Below the pieces are notes generated by a model. The model saw only the letters and a program-made list of their open reading frames with translations, searched no databases and was not told the origin of the DNA. A DNA stretch of 64,000 bases from Oegoconia quadripuncta (lineage: Eukaryota > Arthropoda > Insecta > Lepidoptera > Autostichidae): NCBI GenBank assembly GCA_949316235.1, contig OX438745.1:9553001-9617000 (forward strand), read 5' to 3'. How positions within the stretch are numbered: position 1 is the stretch's first letter; each line of letters starts with the position of its first letter. Positions 23,650 through 37,600 of the stretch are shown piece by piece. The position numbers and the translations under genes were made by a program.

Positions 23650-24660
23650 GCTGATAGAAAAGTTAAAAAGAACAAAATGGAACTATTGCTTTGGGAGTGC
23701 TTATTGTTCGCAGCGAAATCAAGTCACTTTCGATCGGGCAAATAACATTGGCTCGCTCACGGTAATGGAAAAGTTACAGCCCAAATTTTCTATGGTGTCA
23801 AATTGGTCACATTCAAATAATTTATTGGATATGCACGGTGTGAGTACTATAAGAAAAGTGGATCTAAAATTGTTTAATTTTTTAAGCTTTCAATTTGAAG
23901 CGAGAGTTGTGAGTTTGGAACTCAAAAGAATTTCTCGATAGTTGTAACATTCAAGGAAGCAAATTGGCCAGTAATTGCGGAACTTACAATTTTTTTTGCA
24001 CAACGGGTTAGTACTTCAGGGATAAACACCAAACACATTTCAAAATTCCATGTCTCACGACCAACCCTCAGGTTTCAGCAGAATACCAGTGTATCGGGCA
24101 AATGCATACATATGTATCCATCCAACCTTTTTGTATACTGCGGCACACACATAATATTTGTTGTTTCTGTACTTGTGTTTTATTGTTTTAGTTGTATTTT
24201 TCATATGTAAAATTTGTTATATGTGTGTACATGGATGCAAATAAATGCTTATCTATCTATCTATGATAGGACTTCGTTTGATCCTAAGGGCTGTAAAACG
24301 GATCCGGTGTATTCGGCGGTTACTTTATTCAATCCTATTTCTTAGATGTACCTAATTAGATTGGTTCTACCTACATAATATTAAAATAAATTAGATAAAA
24401 ATAATCTAAAATTATTATCTAACGTTATCAAAAGTAAGTCGAATTCAAATCGTTATGTCATTTAGAACTGCATATTCAATATAAACGACACTTTCACCAA
24501 CGTCTCCAATATCTTGTTACGGACGATACGTTAATGTTTTATATTAAGTACTTGGTCGCTCTCAATGTGAGTTTTTGCCAAATAAACAAACGAGCAAGCT
24601 CGTGGACAAAATATGCAAAATATCTGTGCGAAAGGTAGTATATATAGAAATCGGTTTCTA
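23650..24660. other. Upstream flank of gene C, no gene seen
   Basis: A 97-codon plus-strand frame at 23648-23941 has no recognisable family or splice context. The segment 23.6-24.0 kb is the likely regulatory region of gene C. The rest is AT-rich, with a retrotransposon tail and (CTAT)n near 24.25 kb. Confidence 0.35.
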
Positions 24661-24667
24661 ATTTTAA

Positions 24668-24998
24668 CTGTTTTTTTTATGCACGACGGGTTCGTACTTG
24701 ACCTCAATCACACCTGATGTTAAATGAAGATGATGTCGAAGGAAGCGTACTGACCCGGAAACCCCAACACATTTGAGGGACTGGTCATTTTATCTCTGAC
24801 AACCGGAACACAACAATGTTATTAACATTGTTGCTTGGCCGCAGAAGTAGATAAGATGGTGGTAGATACCCGGGCGGACATTTAATATGCCCTACCACCA
24901 ATCAAACCGATTATTAAATATGTACCCTGCTGGGGATCGAATCAGCGACCTCCAAAACGTAAACCCAGTGTTGTTTACATTAAGCCACGGAGGCGCTT
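24668..24998 (-). mobile_element. tRNA-like SINE, family 1
   Basis: Starts TTTATGCACGACGGGTTCGT on the plus strand and ends with the inverted tRNA-like head (GGGGATCGAATCAGCGACCT, GAGCCACGGAGG-like). Near full length. Confidence 0.8.
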
Positions 24999-25974
24999 GG
25001 TCATAGTTCTTTCTATAAGAATTTGGAATAATGCTGTTGAATCATAAATTTAACAATTATTTCAAATCGTATTTGTATTGACTTATTTAAAAAGAGCCAC
25101 CCCTGAGTTTCTTGCTCGTTCTTCTCTGGGGAGACTGCCTAGTGAATGAGCCATAACTGTGTGTCATGACGATTTCAAATGTTATTCTTGTATACTTCTT
25201 TTTGATTTGATTTGATTTGAATCTATGTAAATTAACAAAATAAAAAATAAATATAGGTTGTAAATTTTTTTTTCTGTAATACGTCAGATACTTTTTTTTT
25301 TTTTTTCGTTTTAATTAGAATGGGATCGCTTTTGACGTAATAACAATGCCTAAAGCTGGTGATGTGCCCTTAAACATTTTTTTGCCTAATTTTGCCACAA
25401 CCAATAAATGTGCGAACACCACTTGCGGCAAAACATTTTGCATCGGCAATGGAAACAGTTTCCATCGGCATTGATCTTGGTTGTTGAATGTAAACAAAAA
25501 ACCAAAACAATGGACAGAATTATCGCTTGAATAACGCCGTTAGGTATTATTGTACTTGTCACTGTTTCCTCGCACTTTTTGAGATAGGTATGTCGATGGA
25601 AAAGTAAAACAATACTTGTTATTCTTGAGAAAATCTCACCTTTTATGTGATTCAATAAAAAAAAAACAAAAATATTTTATTTAATGTGGGATACAAAAAT
25701 ATATGTTATTTAAAGTCGACATGTTTTTAAAACTACATCGCTTCACAAGGTGCTATGGTTAGGGAGAAGAAGCGACAGGAATCTCCGTAACAATACATAA
25801 TTTAAATAGGTTTCCTTCTTTACAACTTAATTATATTACATTTTAAAACAAAAGCACATAACTCTACAAAAAGTTCAAAAACAGAAGACGGCCTTATCGC
25901 CAAAATAATGATCTATATCCTATAATAACCCTTGCTACGTATAGAGTTACTTTAACATGGCGTTTAAATTCGTG

Positions 25975-26400
25975 CTCATTTTATTTGGGTACTGGCTATC
26001 TTATCTCTGATATCCGGAATACTGCAGTGCTATTAATATTGCTGTTTGGCGGCAGAATTAGATAAGAACCTTTAAAATGCCCTCAATCAAACCGAATAAA
26101 CATGTATCCCGCTGGGGATCGATCCCGTGACCTCCGATTCGTTAATCCTATGTTGTACACATTGAGCCACGGAGATGGCTATATAAAAAATGTTTATACA
26201 TGAGAAACAATTGACAATTGACCAATGCCGCTGCATCACTGAGCTTTTCTATAACACTTACGATACCTTATGCATCTTTTAAGCGTATTGACCCGGAAAG
26301 CCCATCTTATTTCAACGACTGGCTATCTTATCTCTGACAACCGGAACATTACAATGCTGTCGATATTGCTGTCTGTCGGCTGACTTAGATATATTATTTA
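25975..26400 (-). mobile_element. Two partial family-1 SINEs
   Basis: 25.98-26.18 kb has the CTGGCTATCTTATCTCTGA word and the tRNA-like end CCGCTGGGGATCGATCCCGT. 26.29-26.40 kb repeats only the first word block. Confidence 0.65.
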
Positions 26401-26489
26401 TTTAAATAAGTACTTGTAAGTTACGCCGTTCATCGCATCCATGAACACTTGTATTACGCTTTGTCGAAACACATACTCTTAGAAAATAC

Positions 26490-26622
26490 TCTTGTGGCGC
26501 AGTCACATTCGCTGTACGATTTCGATTAGCTAAGTCAAGTAATGTCTGGCGCTCTCAGTTTTTGGAGGGGGGATTACTAGAGATATTTTACTAAGCCAAG
26601 TCGGTGGCCTACTGGAGCGATT
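26490..26622 (+). mobile_element. SINE with 5S rRNA-like head, truncated
   Basis: Contains CTTGTGGCGCAGTCACATTC, GATTAGCTAAGTCAAGTAAT and TTTTTGGAGGGGGGATTAC, aligned with the 5S-like head at 3.53 kb but more diverged. It joins the LINE fragment at about 26.62 kb. Confidence 0.55.
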
Positions 26623-26625
26623 TAA

Positions 26626-27221
26626 AACTGGGTCACAGATACCCTTAAGGACGATTATGATATTGAAAGGGAGCGCAGGGCGCTGGCTGTAAGGGGTAAT
26701 ATTATGCTAACACGGAGGTTTGCACGTTGTTCCTATGAAGTGAAAATTACACTATTCAAAACCTACTGCCAAACTTTATACACGTGCAACCTCTGGATCA
26801 ATTACACCAAAAAAGCCTTCAGTGCCCTGCGCGTTCAGTATAATAACACCCTCAGGGGATTGTTGGGACTGCCTTCGCGCTGCAGCGCCTCGGGAATGTT
26901 CGCCGCTTGGAACACGGACGGCTTTCATGCCGTGCTGCGAAAGCGCGTGGCCTCTCTGAGGGAGCGGGTGCGGGGCGGTAACAACAGTCTCCTGAGGGTG
27001 ATAGCTGAGAGAATAGACAGCCCTGTTCTCGCTCACTGGATGTGGATGCATGTGGCATCCAATGAGCATTTTAAATTTTACTGAAAAATTTTACTGACAT
27101 AGTTATTCAGTTGTTTGGTACTAACACTTTTGTATATTTATATTTATGTGTATGTATTTTATTTTATAATGTATGGACCTCAAAATCCGAAATAAATGAT
27201 TTCTTTCTTTCTTTCTTTCTA
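26626..27221 (+). mobile_element. Non-LTR reverse transcriptase C-terminus with 3' UTR and (TTTC)n tail
   Basis: Frame open from 26626 to 27084: VTDTLKDDYDIERERRALAV, MLTRRFARCSYEVKITLFKT, YCQTLYTCNLW, then AFSALRVQYNNTLRGLLGLP. This is the C-terminal part of an insect non-LTR RT. A short 3' UTR follows, ending in TTTCTTTCTTTC. 5' truncated, hence dead on arrival. Confidence 0.85.
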
Positions 27222-27226
27222 AAAAC

Positions 27227-27740
27227 ATCGACTGTCAGATGGCCAACCAAATTGTACTCAATGGCATTGGTGGAATCACCGGAATGTGATTGCGGCTCGG
27301 GTGAACAGACGGCTCACCCCATTCTGTGGGAATGCAGTAATTGGAGTCTGGAACGCAAACTCATGCTTGGCAATCTGAATTCGGATATCCGGCCTAGTAC
27401 AAAACCGCCACAATTTCCGAGCGTTCAAGCGCTTTTGCCATACCTACTATTGGCACTTTTACCTATACGGTAGCCTCTTGGCTACCGCACCATCAACGCT
27501 CACTGCGATCCGGCGCTGTCCGTGGTGTATTAAATTAGGGATTCGAGCTTCACTCGACTCTCCCCCCCATAGGGTTAGCCGCTTTGGCTTTTTGCGTCAC
27601 ATTAGCTACACTCCCATTTTATTTATTTATATTTTATTTTGTTTTGTTTTATTTCATTATGATTATTTTATTTTATTTTATTTCACTTTTTGTTTTTATT
27701 TTATTTTAGTTTTGTTTTATTTCATTATTCAAAAATAGTA
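27227..27740 (+). mobile_element. Second non-LTR retrotransposon C-terminus with zinc knuckle
   Basis: Frame 27227-27473 has ESPECDCGSGEQTAHPILWE followed by C, i.e. C-x-C-x7-H-x4-C, the knuckle found at the C-terminus of R1/I/LOA-type elements, then SLERKLMLGNL. The 3' region ends in a TTTTA-rich tail. It sits directly behind the preceding LINE tail. Confidence 0.8.
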
Positions 27741-28002
27741 TGACGTTGACGTAACAATGGTTACATACTTATACTTTATTAATTAATTTTGACATAGTTA
27801 CATATAATAATATGTAGATGCTAAATTTCTATCTTATTTTGTTCATTTTGTGACTTAACAAATAATCTAGTAATGTAATGTATGTGTATAGTTATTGTTT
27901 TATGTTTGACAATCACTTTTACTTCAAAAATCATAAATTTACGGAACTGTATATGTGACTTAATATTGTAAAAGTGAACTAAATAAATCTAATCTAATCT
28001 AA

Positions 28003-28330
28003 TCATTTGCTGGGGGGGAGGTGGGACTTTCTTTCTTTCCTACTTTTAATTTTTTTCATTCTTTCTTTAATTAGTCTGGGGTCCAAGGTAGCAATAGAGT
28101 TACGTAGGGCACCGTCTACCTTCAGTAGGCGCCGTGCAGAGTACCACTGTTGATACTGGCTTATAGGAGTTACAGTGGGAGGAGAGCGGAGGTGGGATCT
28201 GTCAGATGGCCACCAGCCACACACAAAATCCAGCAACTGGGACCGCGTGGTGGATTATAGCTCATACCCCTCCCAGAGAGACGAGGCTGTGTACCAACAG
28301 TGGGGACATGTAAAGTTAATAGTGATGATT
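28003..28330. mobile_element. Retrotransposon tail plus 5S-SINE body fragment
   Basis: 28.01-28.19 kb has GTAGCAATAGAGTTACGTAG and GCCGTGCAGAGTACCACTG, a repeat-like block. 28.20-28.33 kb matches the 3' end of the 5S-headed SINE (GGACCGCGTGGTGGATTATA, CCTCCCAGAGAGACGAGGC). Confidence 0.45.
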
Positions 28331-29094
28331 TTGCTCTTTAATAATCACCATAAGATATACGGGCTGACAAAGTGTAGAAAAATATATATAAATGGTCGCG
28401 CCTGGCTAACTTTGAAGATTATTAAGTATACCTTCTCGTGCTGTAATGTAACTTTATTCTGTGCATGATTTAGTTTATCATACAGACTTACATGTCAACC
28501 TCTCACCATTGTAATCATCAAGATATTAAACAGTCATTATATCATGCTCCAAATGACTAAAAGAAGAAAAACACCACCACCATGGCTTTCTCTCACTTGT
28601 TAATATTGAAAAAGGAGGAACAAAACCGCGGCGGTCGATCAGACAATGAAAGTGGCAACACTTTTATTTTTACTGGATAATATTTAGAACTGGCATTTCT
28701 TAATGCCTTTTTGTCGACTTTCGATTTTATTTAGGGTTATCTATCACAGTTTAAATATTTTGGAATAACTTCATGTGTAATATCGCCTTTTAAAAAATAA
28801 GATGCTGAATTTATCGCGTAGATATGTATTTTTTTTTGTATGTATGAATATCGATTACTCTGAGATTCCGTTATCGATTTACGTGATTCCTATTTTAATG
28901 GAAAGAAAATACCATTGTTCCACGTGGTTCCATTTGAATTTCATCAAGATCTGATGTTGAAGAGACCGTAATAAGTGTTGACGGCAACACTTACTACTTA
29001 CTGACGGTTAGGTCCTATACCCTGGAAATAAAAGGGCTTAAATTATTGATTTCATTAAATACCTATACCTAAGTTTATATAAATTATAGCATAC

Positions 29095-29520
29095 TAGCTT
29101 TCCGACCGCGGCTTCGCCTGCGTGGAATAACTTTATCGCGGAAATTTATTTATCCCTCGGGAACTACTCATTTTATCGAGTTAAAAAATATCCTATGTCT
29201 CAATCTAGGGTATATTCTATCTATATATTAAATTTCATCCAAATCCGTTCATCCGTTTCGCCGTGATTGTGCACCAAACAAACATCCAAACTTTCACATT
29301 TATAATATTAATTAGATTTATGAAGGAAATAATCTTAGCTTTACATATTTTTTTGTCTTTTCTATCTGAGTCAGCGAAATCTAGTTTTAAAAGCAACAAA
29401 CAAACAAACATTCAAACCCTTGCATTTATAATATTAATTAGATTTATGAAGGAAATAATCTTAGCTTTACATATTTTTTTGTCTTTTCTATCTGAGTCAG
29501 CGAAAGTTTTAGTTTTAAAG
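29095..29520 (-). mobile_element. RTE-like tail with a 126-base tandem duplication
   Basis: 29.10-29.28 kb is the inverted RTE-like tail (GCGGCTTCGCCTGCGTGG). From 29277 a unit containing CATTTATAATATTAATTAG and TTTTTGTCTTTTCTATCTGA occurs twice with a 126-base period. Confidence 0.65.
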
Positions 29521-29529
29521 GATTTTGAT

Positions 29530-31676
29530 ATTTTCTGAGGTACGATTTCTAGTATGGCAATTATCAGTTCTGTTTTATGGGTCCATGCATGGTATTATTG
29601 ATAACGCAGGTGTTTTCGAAGTCTTTTAGTACCATGGATTATTGAGAGATTTAGATATATTATAATTATAATATAATATATCCATATAATTAAATAAAAT
29701 ATTATAATAACGCCACCTAATCAAATGTCAATCGCTCTTAAAACGCCAACTTGTAATAACTTTAAATTCTCTAAATGACAACTTCTCTCTTTTCTGCGGC
29801 AATCACAGGAACATACGATTTCGCTATATCATAAGAATTTTAAAAGTGTTTCCAAGTAATCAGTCATGTTGTTTGTTGTGTCGGCCCTCAAGCAAAAGAT
29901 TTAACTATATAATACTTCAAGTGTACTTAATTACTCTTTAGAAATGAACTTAGACGGACAAAGATGATAAGTCGTAGGAAATAGGATTTGTAGGAAAGGA
30001 ATTTGCAGTAGAAGTCAATGAAAACTGAAAATGAAACTTAAAAGACATATTGATCATATTAAATATTTTATTTACGAGTGCCAGAACATAACAACAACAT
30101 AAACACAACACAACAGAATTAAAAAATAAACAAAAAACATACATATTATAAACATTTCAATTAACAAAATATAACATATTATACATATTACCTATACGAG
30201 TACATTATACATAAAACTACATAAATCTATTCACAGTCTTTTAAATAACATAATGTTCGAGATACAGATAACATATTTAAAAAAGGAACAATATTTATTT
30301 ATACTACCTATACTACAAACTATTAAAACTAATAAAATATAACAGAGTAATACTGCATACATAAAATATTTATCAACTTTATTTTTATATGAGTGAGCGC
30401 GATTAAAAAATTAAAATTATGACATGTATGATAAATAATAAATACATATAAAAATAATAAGTATTAATCAGAAATGGCAATAGAATGTAAATGTTAATAA
30501 TTGATTATACTGGAATAAACTAAATTTTTCAATAATATATTTCCAGAATGAGAGAAAACAAAGCTACACATATTATAGAAATATATAGCAAAAAATAGAA
30601 TAAATATCTTCTTAAATATTTATATATTGATAAGTAATGTTAACAAAAGAAATAGTTCATAATGTAATATCCTGGTAATAATAGTTGTAATAAACACGTA
30701 ATAAAGGGACGAAAATATAAATATAGAGAAGAGGCATAATGAAGAAGAAGCCTATACCCAGCAGTGGGTGGATGTGGGCTAAGATTGATTGATTGAATAA
30801 TAAATAAAGGAACGAAGCTATGAGATTTAAACAAAAATATACATTCTAATAAACATAGGATACAACAAATAGATATTACAGATGAATAAAGCGTAATATA
30901 AGATAAATAATAAAATTAATAAAAAACTAACAAAAAAATAACAAATAACAATTATAACGAAAAATTAATAAACTAAATATATTTTGTTAAATAAAATTAA
31001 TAACAGGTTAAAACAAAAATAAGGATAAAACAAAACAAGACACAATAAAATCAAATGGAAAGACTAAACGTGTTATACTTATTTCTAGAAATAAATTATT
31101 TTCAATAAATTAATTACGTATGAGCATTTCGTTGGTACCATTTTGGTTACTTGTAAGTATTTAAAATAAAGCAAAGTAATTCATCAAAGACACAACAGCA
31201 AAGAAATCTAAAAACAATGAGAATTCAATAGTACCTACACTTTAAACTAACTTGGTTTATAAGTGTATGTTGACTGTAGCTGTCGAGAATCATTTAAAAT
31301 AACAGAATGAAAGAAGAATGCAAGAAATGCAATTAGATATTCAAAGCGCAGATTGTAAAGGAATCATCAGAACATACAAATAATTCCACATTAAATAATA
31401 CACACGAACTGGTGTTGAAATGAGATGAGAGTAATGTATCATGTTTCTTTCCAGTTAAGATAACTGAATTTTACTTAGAAAAAAGAATAGTTCATTTTTA
31501 TAGTAATGTTAAGACGAAGTTAATAAATTAGAAATATCATGTGAAATTTGTACGTCTTATCATTTTCTTACAACTATACAATAAATTATTGGTAAATATT
31601 AGGAAGATGGAAGACTATTTGAATGACTTTCTCAATCGAATCCGAAAGGCCACCAGAACTAAGAGTATTTAATGGA
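29530..31676. other. A-rich 3' flank of gene B
   Basis: No coding exon. From about 30.0 to 31.1 kb the plus strand is heavily A-biased with few T runs and no recognised repeat. Being directly 3' of gene B, it could be a long U-rich 3' UTR or a transcription-skewed flank. Confidence 0.4.
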
Positions 31677-34600
31677 TTAACGTCTCCTAACATTTAAGTT
31701 CCTTCCGTAACCTGAATGTCCATAGCCTCCAACGTCTTCATGAGCTGTTGAATGGCTGTGCGAGTGACTGTAAATAGGCTTCGAGACGATTTCATATGTG
31801 GTGGACTTCTGACCTCCGGAGAGGGACTTGATGCCAATGATGGCGGAGAGGAGGAGAGACATCATGGCTGTCATGAGAGCCTTACCAGCGAGCATCGCGA
31901 GGCCTCCAAGACCGATTGACATGAGAGTACCTGTAAAGAAAATGAAAATGTTAGATGTTATACACATTTTGAATTTATACGTAATATTAATGAGTTTAGT
32001 TATAAATAGTGTCAGGCTAACATTGCTTCGAACTAGGATTCCCTGTACTACGAGGAAATATGAGTAGCAGGAAACTACGACTAGGAAAACTACACAAGAA
32101 TTCACTTAAGGTAATTAATGAAAGTTCACTGCTTAAATTAATTTGTGTAATAACATAGATTCATGGACACAAAATTATCTTAAGGCTTTGAACTCCAACA
32201 CCGTCAAACAATGGATTTTTAATAGTTATTTTGTCGCGGCATTCAATGTGTTAAACCAGAATAACATTGATCAAAAGGAAGTACTCCATCCTTTAGAGCA
32301 CAATCGTTTTAGGCTTTGTAAAAAAAAACGAGTAACAAGAAACTTAACAAAAAACATTATATTCAAATCCTGTTATCGATGGAAAGCAATCTTTTTCATA
32401 CAATATTTCGATGAGCGTTTCTTTTCGAGATCTATTTAAAGATTATGGGTGTAGCTGGTAAGTTATTATTATACCAACACTTTTCATTTAACAAAACAAA
32501 TTAGTTTATAACCCATTTAGATGTGAAAGACAAACTACAACAATTATTTTAAAGAAAGAAATAAGCAAGTCATACTGGCGTAGAAAAGCAAACTCCCCAA
32601 CCATCAATTACTATTTATTAGTCCACAATAAAATTGTCTCTGTGACTATTTTCGCTATTATTTTTTCTATGCTCTGTTTCACCTCCACTCCATCATTCAT
32701 TACTTACATATTACGATTTTACACAAAACGTTTTCTTTTTCTTACAATAAAATAAGATTTAGTGAATAGAATAAAACTTTCAATCTCAATTGCTACAATT
32801 TAAATGCAAAATATTGTCATTACCTACAAATTTTAGAAATCAGTAGCCTATTAGAAATTCAACGTTGGATAATATATAAGAGAAGGATTTGCACTAAATA
32901 CTATACTGGGTAGGCGGGTTGGCTATCGCTGATATTTTGGAGCTCTGTGCCTATGACGCTGCTGCCCTAATTGGGCTTTGCTTTGGGCCCGTGATCCTTT
33001 AGTTACCTTTTGTCGTAAGATGGAACTGGTTGGTCCTATTCCACTTTGCCCAGAACCACACGACTACTTGTAAATATCAATTGGGTGTTCAATTGTATAA
33101 CTTTTTGTCTTTTAAATTTTATATTATGGCGCTTTAAAGTATACCTTGGAAGTGATCTGAGTTCAGTAGTCAATCAACTAGTTTTTAATTTAAGCAATGT
33201 TTTTGTTAATTTTTGTAACATATATTGAAACATTTGCAGGTCAGTTGAACTAATTTTATGCAGCACCTCGAATAATTTGATCCTAAAGAGTCGTATAATA
33301 TATCTTGTTTTGTTGAATAACAGAACCGAAAAACCTCAACATATTTGGGGTTCTGGCTATCTTATATCAAACAATCGGAAAACTTGGTTTAATACTCAAA
33401 CTAAGTACTATGTATCTGTGTTGTTTCATTAAGTGACGAAGATGGTTAGAAGTTTTGAACTAGCTTCAGGTCCAAATTGTGCTTTACTTTCATGCTTACT
33501 GACATGTGTGCGTCCATTGCGGTTGAGACACAAATCGACGTAAAAGACTTGTTAGCACGTAACGTATTTGAATCTAGCATATAAAAACACGTAGGTAAAT
33601 AAAAGTAAATCTAAGAAAGAAAAAAATTATGATTAACTTATTAGCTAATTAAATTAATTGTGTTAGCTACTTAAATGTGACTTTTAATTGTGACATTTAG
33701 ACATCATTTCACGGAGTGTTTTTGGCTTATCAATTAGTAAGTAAGTTCGTAAGGGTTTAAAAATGTGTTTGTCGAATTGTCACAGAAATTACGCATCAAA
33801 AACAAAACAATCCTAAAAATTCATTATGGCATTGCATAGACGAACTAAAGTTCTCGTTTTATCCCTAGGGACTAACATAGGTTTTCTTTTTAATTTTCTT
33901 CAGAACACCACAAACCGCCAGCTACATCATAAAAAACCGCCAATTAGTGCCAAATGGTGTCCAAAGGAATAAAATTGTGCCACTGTGCTTTAAGAGTTAT
34001 TCAATGTGAGCGTACTGGCGTCACGTGCTACTGGAATCCTCATTTTCATAATGTATTCACTATTTTACCTATGATTATAATTTGTATTCCTAAAAACTGT
34101 GCGCGAATAGTGCCACCGAAATATACAAGTCCCATAAATAATACTTCAAAAATAATACTGCAAAAGCAGCTGAAACACTTTTGTGTTATGAAGGTTGTCA
34201 ATAAAAAAACAATAAAGTTCATTATTTTGTCAATATCGACGGACAAGCAGTTCTTATAGTATTGACAAGTGTAACGGACCATGATCTATAAGATGGTTAC
34301 CCTTTTCATTTCTCGAGTGTACATACAAATACTTGTAGGGTGAAATTTAATTCGTGTAATTCTTGTTTACTGGTGACTCCGCTTCTGATTACGAACAACT
34401 TTCCACAAGCAACCATAGCCGAATTCGATCATAAAATTTTCGATTAACCATACAAAGTAAACCATTCTGTAACCACCTTTAGTATGAGAGTCCAATCATT
34501 TTTGGCTGAATTCGGCTATGGTTCCTAGTGGAAAGTTGTTCGTAATCAGAAGTGGGGTACCATACGAAAATTGTTGGACTTCCATACTGAAGGTGGTTCG

Positions 34601-37600
34601 AGAATGGTTTACTTTGTATGGGTAATCGAAATTTTTTTTTTTGATCAAATTCGACTATATTTCCTTGAGGAAAGTTCTTGAACAATTGCGTCACTAGTCA
34701 ATGGAATTAAACGAATTCCAATTCACTCTGTATAACATTTGTAGGATGGGTGGATAGGGACGCGTTTATTAAAGTGGATTTCTTGATTAGACATAGACAT
34801 AGAAACTTTTTATTCAGTGCCACAATGCATTGTATAGAACCATAAATATAATTATTATTATCCAGGAAGAAATCTTAGAATAATGCACAATATAATTGTA
34901 GCAGTGAAAGGGCTTGCTGGCTCAGCTAACGCTGCAAACGCTGAACGCGCTTACAACACTGATAATTCTGCCAGTGCCTCAAGTGGAAAGTGACGTTCAG
35001 CTTAAAACAGAACTTTGGAAGTAAATAAAATAATTAGTGGGATGGTAGCAGTATTGGTTACTTGTTATATAATATGTACTAATATGTATTTCGTTTGAAA
35101 AGCGTACTGGGTTGAGTTGGTTATTAATATCATATTGGTGATGCATGTATTTATAATATTAGTATTAGTAGTATTTTAGGCTAGTTTATCAGACGGGACG
35201 TAGGACACGGTCAACTAAGTACGGAAATCAGTCTTTTGATTTGCAAAGATAAGATTAGTCGTTGTTTGAAACGGCCTTCAAATCAAGTGTGAGTATGTAC
35301 TTCAAGTTCAACGGGGTCCTAATCATTATTGACTATAAAATACTTGAGCCATGTGTAAGTACGTCCTACAGTCTTGCTAAATGGCATACTGCACAAGTGA
35401 TTTTAATTTACAACAGTTTCATTTTCTAGTGAATGATGGCTTAAAGAGATAACCCATGGAGTTCTTGCTCTGTTTATTTGAAATCTACCAATGTACCTCA
35501 TTAAGATGGTAGAGAGGTATTATAGGGCTTAATTACCATTGTTTCGAAGTTTTTGTTTATTCAAACATAATTAATACTATGTACATATCGTCGCTCTCAC
35601 ACTAGGTCAGACTTAGGGAAAGGATTCCCCGTATACAGACCATTTGAACCTTTTTTAGCTAGGTATTCTCATACCGATTCATTTAATGCTAGGATATGTT
35701 TCGAGAAACAATAGTAAATCCAAATCCATTCAACCGTTTCGTCGTTATTGAGCAACAAACAAACAAACATCCATACTTTCGCATTTGTGTCACTAGTTTG
35801 TGTGTATAATTAAAAATATAGTATCTATGGATATATAAAAATAATAGAATCATTTATTAATATTGTTTATTACCCGATTCTTGTCTTGATCGCAATTTAT
35901 GCAGTGTTTCTTTTCCTTCGATTCTCTGTCATGATTCACATCCTTTTCGTTTATATCATTCATCACACAATTCATTCAAACACCCAAACTTTCGCATTTG
36001 TGTCATTAGTTTATGTATATAACTAAAAATATGGTATCTATGGATATATAAAAATAATAGAATCATTTATTAATATTGTTTATTATCTGATTCTTGTCTT
36101 GGCCCCAATTTATGCAGTGTTTCTTTTCATTCGATTATCTGTCAGCCATTACCTCGTGATTCCCATCCTTTTCGTTTATATCATTCATCACACAATTCAT
36201 CCATTTTTTTATAATAGGCCCTCATTTACAGGGTAAATTTGTATTCATGTAATTCCCATGTAAGTTGACGCCACTCTTGATTAGGTACAACTTTCACGAA
36301 AGAAGGTGATTTCAGAATGGTTTACATGGGTAATCGAAATTTTTTGAACGTATTCGATAATAGTTCCTTAGGGAAAGTTGATCGTAATCAAGAGTGGCGT
36401 CACTAGTAAACGGGAATTACACGAATTAAAAAAAAAAAACTAAAATTAAAATAAATTAAATTAAAATTCACCCTGTATAAAAGAGAAGTTGAACGTCGTG
36501 AAAGAGGAAGGCGGAGAACTCATAAATAAGTTGACGATGATAAATAACCAATTTTCAAACATAGCTTAGATATAACTTATAAGAAGAAGCTATCCCCGAA
36601 ATTAATCTTAAATATATATAAAAAAAATATAGATATCGTTAGAAGGACTACTATGACACCTTTTAAACTAAATCACATTTTATTTATCTATATATCACAT
36701 GTATATCAAAATATTTTATTTATGTTATGTTATTTAAATATGTAAGTAATATTTATACTTCAATATCAGTTGTAAGTATTGTTTTTATATTTATTTATAC
36801 TTATTTATTTATACTCATTTATTTATATGTTTTTTTCCTACTTATTACATATACTCATCTTGATTTGTATAACTGCAGCCAAGTTTCTACATAGCTTTGT
36901 ATTTCCGATCTTTTTCTCAACAACAAAATGTCGGTATTATTTAAGTACTGGAAAACTATTTTGGCTGTATGAGAAGTAACTATTTATTGTAAATAAATGT
37001 AATGTTAGCTGTTGTTATCCCAAAATAAAATATAAAAATTTAAATAAAAAAGACTATAGTCGAAATACACCAAAAAACTGTGTTAAAAGCTAATCATTGA
37101 AACAATTTTAATTAACCTGTCCCATCATTTAATCTTTTATATAAAATAACCGCACTGAAATCGGTTCACGCAGTACTGATGAACAGCCGGATAAAGGCTG
37201 GACACACATACACACACATACACACACATACACACACACACACACAAATACACAACGGCGTAGACACATAACACCTGTCCTTTTTCGTCGGGGCTCCAAG
37301 ATTTGTGGTGTGAGATGGATTTACTTTTTATTTGATGGAAATCGGTCTTTACGAGATAATTAATTTGATGCGAGACATGGCTTTTTTTATTTATAATCGT
37401 GAAATAAATAAATAAATGTGTTGGAAAATGTCGAAGTTTTGACGTGAGGTTTCCTACATAGAAATCATTATTAGTATACCTACTTACTCCTACCTATAGT
37501 CTCATTCCAGTGTCTATCTGTCCGTATGACTACCATACATGTTTTATCTCAGTAACTACATAAGCTATCGACTTGGGAACTTTGGCGTAGTTTAGAAGTT

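Noticed and set aside
33954..34259. 101-codon open frame
   Set aside because: AT-rich, low complexity, no signal peptide or domain, lies within the gene B intron on the opposite strand.
37195..37260. CRISPR-like or telomeric array
   Set aside because: Simple ACACAT microsatellite, with no spacers and no TTAGG telomere repeat. CRISPR is not expected in this genome.
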